Assembly: GCF_014837295.1 (NCBI RefSeq) | Contig: NZ_JACYHB010000001.1 | Coordinates: 572,338-636,337, forward strand | DNA length: 64,000 bases | Reading direction: 5' to 3' | Source of the DNA: Cellulosimicrobium arenosum | Lineage (GTDB): Bacteria; Actinomycetota; Actinomycetes; Actinomycetales; Cellulomonadaceae | In this document: positions 57,848 through 64,000 of the stretch, in pieces | Numbering within the stretch: position 1 is the stretch's first letter | Layout: the number at the start of each line of letters is the position of its first letter | Program-made: the position numbers and the translations under genes | The notes under the pieces: model-generated | The model's input: the letters and a program-made list of their open reading frames with translations, nothing else | Told to the model about the DNA's origin: nothing | Database searches by the model: none

Positions 57848-59533
57848 TCAGCCGGACGAGCTGCGCCGACGGACGATCCCGAGGAGGGCCGACCGGTCGC
57901 CCACCAGCGACACCCCGCACACGACGACGCCCGCGACGACGGCGCTGAGCACCCCGACGCCGACCGCTGCGGGCCAGCCCGCGTCGTCGGGCAGCAGCGC
58001 CCGCGACAGGACGGCTCCGAGCACCGACCCGGCCACGGTTCCTGCGGCCACCACCAGGAGCGTCCGCGCCACGCCGCGCGTCGCCTCGGCGCCCGCGACC
58101 CGCCGCACGCCCAGGAGGAGCCCCGCACCGGCGACGGCCATGCCGAGAGTCGTGGCGAGCCCGAGCATCGACAGCACGCCGACCTGGTCCCGCACGCCGG
58201 TCACGACCGGCAGCACGAACGCGGCGGTGGCGACGACCGACCAGCCCGCGACCGTCACGGCGACCGCGACGCGCTGGTGGTCGATCGTGTACAGGGCACG
58301 CGACAGGTGCAGGATCAGCGCGAATCCCACGATCCCGGGGGCCATCCAGGTCACCCCCGCACCGAGGCCGGCGACCGACGTGCGCGCGACGGCCTCGAAC
58401 ACGACCTCGACCGGCCCTGCCGCCGCGACGAGGGCCGCCACGCCGAGCCCCGACACGACGAGCAGCGCGCGCGTGGTCGAGGCGAGCAGACGACGGAACG
58501 CGTCCGTGCGCGCGTTCGCGACGTGCTCCGCGAGCCGTGGGAACGCGCTCGTCGCGAGCGGGAACGCGAGGACCGCGTAGGGCAGCAGGTAGACCTGCTG
58601 CACGAACGTGTACGTCGGGAACGTCTCCTGCGGCCCGAACCTCAGTGCGGCCCCCATCGCGGCGAGCACGGAGAGCTGCTGCGCCACGAGCGCACCCACG
58701 CCGGCGAGCGCGAGGTTGCGCGCACGCACGCCCTCGCCGTTCGGGAACCGGAGCGTCGGTCGCAGGCGGGTCCCGGTCCGCAGGACCGGACCGACGAGCG
58801 GGATCGCGAGGACTGCGACGCCCAGCGTCGTGCCCCAGCCGAGCCAGGCGATCGCCTGACCGGACAGCTGCGCGACGTCGGCCTGGTTCCCGTCGGCCAG
58901 CCCGACGAAGACGAGGTAGACGACGATCACGGCCAGGCTCGACAGGAGCGGGGAGAACGCCTGCCAGAAGAACCGTCGGTGGGCCTGGAGGATGCCGCCG
59001 AGGACGACCGCCACCCCGTACAGCGGGATCTGCACCGCGAACACGCGCACGAACGTCGTCGTGACGTCGACCAGCTCCGGATGCGTCGCCATGAGGACCG
59101 CGGCGATCGGACCCGCGAGCAGCGCGAGCAGCGCACCGATCGGCACCAGCACGAGCAGCGTCCAACCGAGCACCGCGGACGCGATGCGTGAGACGTCGCC
59201 ACGTGCGCGCCGCGCGATCGGCCCGGCCAGCAGCGGCACCACCGCCCCGGCCAGTGCCCCGCCGGCCGCGACCTCGAAGAGCACGTTCGGGAGCACGTTG
59301 GCCGACGAGTACGCCGTCCCCACACCGTTCGTGCCGAGGGTCGACGACAGCACGAGGGAACGTGCGAAACCGACCAGCCGGCTCGCGATCGTGACGACCG
59401 TGATCATCGCCGCTGCGCCCGCGAGCGTCTGCGTCATCCCGCGCAGCCTGCCCCTCGGGCGACCCGGTGCGGCCGGCGCGGGGTTCCCGGACGGCTCCGT
59501 GGGCTCGGCACCTGGGGCCCCGTCGAGGCTCAA
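57848..59533 (-). CDS. murJ: Lipid II flippase MurJ
   Basis: This 561-residue MOP-superfamily protein has fourteen helices and exports lipid II for peptidoglycan synthesis. The conserved N-terminal [20 protein letters not shown] carries the functional Arg residues, followed by [20 protein letters not shown]. The C-terminal cytosolic kinase-like domain of mycobacterial MviN is absent. The TTG at 59533 overlaps the previous stop by four bases (TTGA) and gives a Pro/Gly-rich cytosolic tail. An ATG at 59437 ([11 protein letters not shown]) is the alternative start. Confidence 0.88.
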   Translation of the reverse strand: MSLDGAPGAEPTEPSGNPAPAAPGRPRGRLRGMTQTLAGAAAMITVVTIASRLVGFARSLVLSSTLGTNGVGTAYSSANVLPNVLFEVAAGGALAGAVVPLLAGPIARRARGDVSRIASAVLGWTLLVLVPIGALLALLAGPIAAVLMATHPELVDVTTTFVRVFAVQIPLYGVAVVLGGILQAHRRFFWQAFSPLLSSLAVIVVYLVFVGLADGNQADVAQLSGQAIAWLGWGTTLGVAVLAIPLVGPVLRTGTRLRPTLRFPNGEGVRARNLALAGVGALVAQQLSVLAAMGAALRFGPQETFPTYTFVQQVYLLPYAVLAFPLATSAFPRLAEHVANARTDAFRRLLASTTRALLVVSGLGVAALVAAAGPVEVVFEAVARTSVAGLGAGVTWMAPGIVGFALILHLSRALYTIDHQRVAVAVTVAGWSVVATAAFVLPVVTGVRDQVGVLSMLGLATTLGMAVAGAGLLLGVRRVAGAEATRGVARTLLVVAAGTVAGSVLGAVLSRALLPDDAGWPAAVGVGVLSAVVAGVVVCGVSLVGDRSALLGIVRRRSSSG

Positions 59534-60393
59534 GCGCGCTCGCCCGGGTCGTCCTCCCGCGGGCGGCGGCCCCACGAGTCGACGCGTCGCAGCACGTCGT
59601 TGCCCTCGATCACCCGCGAGAAGCTGACCTTCTCGCTCGCGAACGTCAGGCCCACCACGCCGAGGAGCGCGAGCCACCGTGCGGCGCGCGGCGCGGTGAA
59701 CGCGACCTGCGCACCGACCAGCGCCCCCAGGGCGTTCGCTCCCGAGTCGCCCAGCATGTCGCGCTCCGCGAGGTCGCCCGGCGCGACCGCCGCAACGGTC
59801 CCGAGCACGACGGCGCTCGTCGGACCGTCCGAGGAGACGAGCCACGGCGCCGACACGAGGACGGCTGCCTTGAGGGCGCGGCCGGGCCGCAGGTCGAGCA
59901 GGTTCATCAGGTTCGCCGACCCGGCCACGAGCGCGCCGTTGACCCCCACGTCCACGAGATGCGCGAGCGCGGAGCCGGTGCGACGCGTGCCCACCGCCGC
60001 CGCCACCAGCGACGTCCCGCCGATCCCCAGCACCTTGAGCCCACCCGTGGTCACCGTGCCGTGCGCGAGCGCGCCGAGGTGACCTCGCAGGCCCTTGGTC
60101 CGCGTCGACGCGTCCTCCGCGAGGTCGTCGACCAGACCGAACGTGCCCGCACCCACGGTGGCGAGCGCCGCGGCTGCACGGGTGCGCACGTCCCGACCCC
60201 CGACCAGCGCACCCGCGGCCAGCCCGGCCGCGACCGAGGGACCCTCCAGCAGGCTGATGGGCTCACCGCGATGGTTCGTCCGGACCCACCGCTCCGTGCC
60301 TCCGGGCGGGCGCCCGTCCAGCACGCGGCGCGTGCCCACGGTGACGGCACCGGCCAGTGCGGCACCGGCGAGAGCGCGGATCGGACGCCCCAC
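59530..60393 (-). CDS. Divergent MraY/WecA-like glycosyltransferase family 4 membrane protein
   Basis: This 287-residue membrane protein keeps the three landmarks of polyprenyl-phosphate GlcNAc/MurNAc-pentapeptide phosphotransferases in order. They are GLVDDLAED (Mg-binding Asp pair), NLMNLLDLRPG (NxxNxxDxxxG) and GDSGANALGALVG. It is shorter than MraY (about 320-360) and weakly conserved elsewhere. It lies between steB and murJ with gaps of 3 bases and a 4-base overlap, so it belongs to the same envelope operon. It could transfer a phospho-sugar to a lipid carrier, which is inference. Confidence 0.65.
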   Translation of the reverse strand: MGRPIRALAGAALAGAVTVGTRRVLDGRPPGGTERWVRTNHRGEPISLLEGPSVAAGLAAGALVGGRDVRTRAAAALATVGAGTFGLVDDLAEDASTRTKGLRGHLGALAHGTVTTGGLKVLGIGGTSLVAAAVGTRRTGSALAHLVDVGVNGALVAGSANLMNLLDLRPGRALKAAVLVSAPWLVSSDGPTSAVVLGTVAAVAPGDLAERDMLGDSGANALGALVGAQVAFTAPRAARWLALLGVVGLTFASEKVSFSRVIEGNDVLRRVDSWGRRPREDDPGERA

Positions 60394-60396
60394 GGC

Positions 60397-61467
60397 TCAG
60401 CCCTCCTCGGTGCCCGTGCCCGACGCCGAGCCCTCGCCCGCGTCGCCGGGAGCCTCGCCGCTCGCCGACCCGTCGTCGGCGCCGCGCTCGACCGGCGGCA
60501 GGTCGACCGCGGGCGGCAGCACCGCGCTCGCGGACTCCTCGAACCCGAACTGGCCGACCTCGCCCGTCACCCGCGCGGCCAGGGCGAGCGGGACGTTGAT
60601 CTGCCCGGCCTCGGCCTCGACACCGCTGACCGTCGACAGCTGCTGCGCCAGCTCCTCGGTCCCACGGATCCGGGACACGAGGTCCTCGCCCTCGGCGGTG
60701 GGGCCCACGACCAGCGCGGCCTCGGAGACGTCCTGCGCGGCCACGGCGACCGCCACCTCGATGTCGAGCGTCTGCTCGTCCGGAGCAGCCCCCTCGTCGT
60801 CCGCGGAGCCGGACGAGACCGCCTCCTCGGGTGCGGGGCCCCCGAGGAGCACCACCGCGTCGGCCGGCACCGTCTGCTCGCTGACCAGGTCGACGAGGGC
60901 GAAGCGCTCGAGCAGCGCCTCGAGCTCCGTCGCGCCCTCGCTGCGCGCGTCGGGGTCGTCGTCGGACGCTCCGGTGAGCGACATCGCCAGCGCGCGCGCG
61001 AGCCGCTGGTCCGGCGTCGAGTCCTCGGCGACGTCGCCGAGCTTGTCGCCCAGCCCGTCGGCGACGGTCTCCCGGGCGCTCTCGTCGTCGGCGCTCGTCC
61101 AGGACTCGGTGAGCCGGACGTGCGCCACGACCTCCGCGCCCGAGGCCTCGAGCATCGACGCGACGTCCTCGTCCCGGTCGGTGTCCGCACCGTCCAGGTC
61201 GACGATCGCGACACGACGTTCCTCGAGCGCACCGGCGACGAGCTGCGGACCGACCGCCTCGATGTAGCGCGCGTCGTCGTCCAGCGTCAGGTTGGCCTGG
61301 TCGAGCTCGTCCCGCAGGTCGTTCCGCTCGGTGCGCAGCTGCTCGACCTGGCCGGTGAGCTGGTCGCCGATCGCCCCCTGGAGCGGTCCGGCCCCCAGGA
61401 TGATCCCGACGGCGAGCGCGAGGAAGACCGAGATCAACGAGACGATGTGGTACCTGAAGTCGATCAC
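60397..61467 (-). CDS. steB: SteB / MctB-like envelope protein
   Basis: This 356-residue protein begins MIDFRYHIVSLISVFLALAVGIILGAGP, an N-terminal anchor helix typical of the MctB/SteB family. A coiled-coil (QLTGQVEQLRTERNDLRDEL) and a large extracytoplasmic alpha/beta domain follow. M. tuberculosis MctB (Rv1698) was described as a copper-handling outer-membrane protein. The corynebacterial homologue SteB acts with SteA in cell separation. Few Cys or Met residues are present, so division is the likelier role here. The acidic Ser/Gly tail is disordered. The start is GTG. Confidence 0.88.
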   Translation of the reverse strand: MIDFRYHIVSLISVFLALAVGIILGAGPLQGAIGDQLTGQVEQLRTERNDLRDELDQANLTLDDDARYIEAVGPQLVAGALEERRVAIVDLDGADTDRDEDVASMLEASGAEVVAHVRLTESWTSADDESARETVADGLGDKLGDVAEDSTPDQRLARALAMSLTGASDDDPDARSEGATELEALLERFALVDLVSEQTVPADAVVLLGGPAPEEAVSSGSADDEGAAPDEQTLDIEVAVAVAAQDVSEAALVVGPTAEGEDLVSRIRGTEELAQQLSTVSGVEAEAGQINVPLALAARVTGEVGQFGFEESASAVLPPAVDLPPVERGADDGSASGEAPGDAGEGSASGTGTEEG

Positions 61468-61521
61468 TGTACGGCGGTGTCCTTCGATGTGTCGGCGTGC
61501 GATGTCGGGGTGGTGCTCGGG

Positions 61522-62709
61522 TCAGCTGCCGCCGAACAGAGCCCCCACCCACGAGGTGAGGTCGTCGATCTGCGCGCCCACGAGACCGAAGAAGGTCTGC
61601 CCGGCGGCAGTCGACCAGAGCGCGGCGACGACGGCGAGCAACCCCGCGAGCGACAGCAACCAGAGCTGGAGGTTCGAGATGCGGTGCCGGTAGAGCCGGG
61701 ACACGCCCTTCGCGTCGACGAGCTTGCCGCCCACGCGCAGTCGGGTGAGGAACGTGCTCGCCATCCCGGCACGACCCTTGTCGAGGAACTCGACGAGGGT
61801 CGCGTGCGTGCCCACGGCGACGATCACCTCTGCGCCCTTGTCGTCGGCGAGCAGCATCGCGATGTCCTCGCTCGTCCCGGTCGCAGGGAACACGACGGGC
61901 TCCACGCCCAGCTCCTCGACCCGCTCACGCCCCGGCGCCTTGCCGTCGCGGTAGGCGTGGACGACGATCTCGGCGCCGCTCGACAGGGCACGGTCGGAGA
62001 CCGAGTCCATGTCGCCGACGATCATGTCCGGCTTCCAGCCCGCGTCGATGATGGCGTCGGCACCGCCGTCGACACCGATGAGCACCGGACGGTACTCCGT
62101 GATGTACGGCCGCAACGTCGCGAGGTCCTCACGGTAGTGGTACCCGCGGACGACGATGAGGACCTGACGTCCCTCGATGACCGTCTTGATGTCGGGGACG
62201 CCCACCCCGTCGAGCAGCAGGTCACGCTCGCGCCGGAGGTAGTCCATCGTGTTCGCGGCGAAGGACTCGATCTCGACGGAGAGGTTCGCGCGGGCCAGCT
62301 CGAGGCTGCCGCGGATGGACTCGGCCGTCTGGCGGTCGCCCTGGGCCACGAGGTGGTCTCCCACGAGGATCGAGCCGTCGTCGTCCAGCCGGACCACGCT
62401 CCCGTCCGGTATCGCCATGACCGCCGGACCGAGGTCGTCGACGAGGACGATGTCCGCCTCGACCAGGATCTCCGGGCCGAGGTTCGGGTAGCGACCCGAG
62501 ATCGACCGGGCGGCGTTCAGCACGGCGGACGGACGCGCGGCGACGAGCGCGTCGGCCGCGACCCGGTCGATGTCGACGTGGTCGATCACCGCGACGTCGC
62601 CCGGGCGCAACCGCTTCGTCAGAGCCTTGGTGCGCGCGTCGATCCGCGCGGGCCCGAGCGTGCCGGGCCCCGCGTCGGGCACGGTGGATCTACGCAGAGT
62701 TCGTCTCAT
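61522..62709 (-). CDS. steA: SteA cytokinetic-ring protein
   Basis: The protein is 395 residues. A thiamin-pyrophosphokinase-like Rossmann domain (YRPVLIGVDGGADAIIDAGW, DMIVGDMDSVSD, VFPATGTSEDIAMLL) is preceded by a SteA-specific N-terminal domain. It is followed by a basic segment and one C-terminal membrane helix (LWLLSLAGLLAVVAALW). Corynebacterial SteA is recruited to the division ring and partners SteB. A kinase reaction is not expected in this family. It starts six bases after recN and ends 54 bases before steB, one operon. Confidence 0.92.
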   Translation of the reverse strand: MRRTLRRSTVPDAGPGTLGPARIDARTKALTKRLRPGDVAVIDHVDIDRVAADALVAARPSAVLNAARSISGRYPNLGPEILVEADIVLVDDLGPAVMAIPDGSVVRLDDDGSILVGDHLVAQGDRQTAESIRGSLELARANLSVEIESFAANTMDYLRRERDLLLDGVGVPDIKTVIEGRQVLIVVRGYHYREDLATLRPYITEYRPVLIGVDGGADAIIDAGWKPDMIVGDMDSVSDRALSSGAEIVVHAYRDGKAPGRERVEELGVEPVVFPATGTSEDIAMLLADDKGAEVIVAVGTHATLVEFLDKGRAGMASTFLTRLRVGGKLVDAKGVSRLYRHRISNLQLWLLSLAGLLAVVAALWSTAAGQTFFGLVGAQIDDLTSWVGALFGGS

Positions 62710-62715
62710 CGTGAC

Positions 62716-64000
62716 CTATGCTCCCACGACCGAGGACTCCAGAAGCTCGACCGCGTGCCGACGCGCGACGTCCGAGTCCTCCTGGCCCGACAGCATCCGC
62801 GCGAGCTCCGTGATCCTGTCCTCCCCCGTGACCTCGTGGACCCCCGTGACCGTGACCACCGGCGGGGCGTCCGCGCCGTCGTCGGCCGAGGCCCCGTCGT
62901 CCGTGGACTTCGTCACGACGAGCTGCGCGTCCGCGAACGCCGCCACCTGCGCCAGGTGCGTCACCACCAGGACCTGTGCGACGCGCCCGAGGGACGCGAG
63001 ACGGCGACCCACCTCGACGGCGGCGCGTCCGCCCACGCCGGCGTCGACCTCGTCGAACACGAACGTCGGCAGGACCGCCGTCCCCACGTCCGCACGTGCG
63101 GTGTCCGTCGCGAGCGCGACCTCGATCGCGAGCATGACCCTCGAGAGCTCACCGCCGGACGCGCCCTTGCCCAGCGGACGTGCGGGAGCCCCCGGGTGCG
63201 GGATCAGCGAGAAGGACACCGCGTCCGCGCCCCAGGGACCGGGCTCGGCGGCGCGCGCGACGTCGACCACGAGGCTCGCGCCACCCATCGCCAGACCGCG
63301 CAGCTCGGCGGTGACGGCCGCCTGCAGCCGCATCGCGGCCTCGGCGCGCGAGGCCGAGATCCGGCCGGCCAGCCCCCGGAGGAGCTCGTCGAGCTCGTCG
63401 CGCTGCGCCGTCGCGGCCCGCAACCTCTCGCCGCCGTCGTCCAGGGCCAGCAGGCGGAGGCCGGCGTCGCTCGCCCAGGCCAGGACCTCGTCGATCGTCG
63501 AGCCGTAGCTGCGCGTGAGGGTCCCGAGCTCCGCGAGCCGCGCGTGCGCGGTCTCGAGGCCCGCCGGGTCCGCAGCGAGGTCCTCGACGTACCCCGAGAG
63601 ATCGGTCGCGACGTCCGCCAGCACGTAGCCCACCTCGTGGAGGCGCTCGACCTGACGCGCGAGCGACGGGTCGGCGTGCGTCGCGGACTCGAGCGAACGG
63701 CGAGCACGTTCGACCGACCCGACCGCCGGCTCGCCGGTCTCGGTCTCCCCCGTCTCGTCGCCCGCGACCGCGTCGTGCGCGAGCTGCGCGGCCACGCGCA
63801 GCTCCTCGACGTTGCTCAGCCGCGCCACGAGCGACGTGAGCTCGGTGTCCTCACCCGGTTGCGGGTCGACCCGCTCGACCTCGGCGAGCCCGAGACGCAG
63901 CAGCTCTGCCTCCCGCGAGCGTTCGGCCGCACGCGCCTCGATGTCGTCGATCTCGACCTGCAGCGCGGCGCGCTCCGTCCAGCCGGAACGGTAGGCGTCG
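62716..64000 (-). CDS. recN: DNA repair protein RecN (N-terminal part outside window)
   Basis: 427 residues of the C-terminal portion are visible, and the reading frame stays open to base 64000. The missing part includes Walker A. RecN is an SMC-like ATPase acting on double-strand breaks. Visible parts are coiled-coil segments, the ABC signature GASGGELSRVMLAIEVAL, Walker B PTFVFDEVDAGVGG and VLVVTHLAQVAAFAD with the switch His. The C-terminus MLSGQEDSDVARRHAVELL is typical. It heads the recN-steA-steB order found in other actinobacteria. Confidence 0.93.
   Translation of the reverse strand, partial: DAYRSGWTERAALQVEIDDIEARAAERSREAELLRLGLAEVERVDPQPGEDTELTSLVARLSNVEELRVAAQLAHDAVAGDETGETETGEPAVGSVERARRSLESATHADPSLARQVERLHEVGYVLADVATDLSGYVEDLAADPAGLETAHARLAELGTLTRSYGSTIDEVLAWASDAGLRLLALDDGGERLRAATAQRDELDELLRGLAGRISASRAEAAMRLQAAVTAELRGLAMGGASLVVDVARAAEPGPWGADAVSFSLIPHPGAPARPLGKGASGGELSRVMLAIEVALATDTARADVGTAVLPTFVFDEVDAGVGGRAAVEVGRRLASLGRVAQVLVVTHLAQVAAFADAQLVVTKSTDDGASADDGADAPPVVTVTGVHEVTGEDRITELARMLSGQEDSDVARRHAVELLESSVVGA

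Overview
The window is chromosomal DNA from a very GC-rich actinobacterium. Codon third positions are almost always G or C, GTG starts are common, and several families seen here are actinobacterial hallmarks: SepH, DUF3159, DUF3710, DUF3093, DUF4193, DUF5998, SteA/SteB, CeoB/CeoC, GuaB1 and SufR-SufBDCSU. A secreted GH92 mannosidase with a PKD module fits a Micrococcales polysaccharide degrader of the Cellulomonadaceae/Promicromonosporaceae type (for example Cellulosimicrobium or Isoptericola). The genus is an inference. Nearly all of the sequence is coding, and no rRNA, tRNA, CRISPR array, IS element or prophage was seen.

Layout. 1-75 is a C/G homopolymer that looks like a contig-end artefact. 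137-6769 holds the GH92 enzyme with its promoter, a decayed PIG-L deacetylase tail, a YbdK-type ligase and a HAD phosphatase. 6846-12885 holds dxs, guaB1, a NUDIX hydrolase, a DUF1801 protein and a TetR/DoxX pair with visible operators. 12975-19462 holds aconitase, a TrmA-type methyltransferase and a KimA-like potassium transporter. 19554-26601 is a conserved actinobacterial block: the RCK pair ceoB-ceoC, DUF3159, OB-fold, DUF3710, dut, DUF3093, DUF4193, an inositol-monophosphatase-like gene and a UPF0126 membrane protein. 26731-35877 holds sepH, tdk, a phosphodiesterase-like gene, DUF5998, a GNAT/acyl-CoA-synthetase protein acetyltransferase and a type IIA topoisomerase A subunit.

35961-37310 encodes an unusual DUF2637 membrane protein with a C-terminal helix-turn-helix. 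37475-44388 is a complete SUF iron-sulfur assembly operon read leftward as sufR-B-D-Rieske-C-S-U-T. It has an inverted repeat at its promoter and a terminator at its end. 44590-49362 holds an ABC exporter pair, a BCCT transporter on the opposite strand and heme A synthase (ctaA). 49474-55323 pairs a DrrAB-type exporter with a convergent SARP/NB-ARC regulator that is translationally coupled to a shortened SUMF protein. This is the best candidate for a little-described accessory module. 55394-64000 is a cell-envelope and nucleotide cluster read leftward: recN (cut by the window edge), steA, steB/mctB, a divergent MraY/WecA-like gene, murJ, pyrG and a NUDIX hydrolase.

How the genes work together. 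SUF supplies clusters to Fe-S enzymes such as aconitase. KimA with CeoB/CeoC suggests coordinated potassium homeostasis. SteA, SteB, MurJ, the MraY-like protein and SepH all point to envelope assembly and division. A recurring regulatory feature is a TANNNT-like hexamer 6-7 bases before an ATG or GTG start, which suggests many leaderless transcripts.
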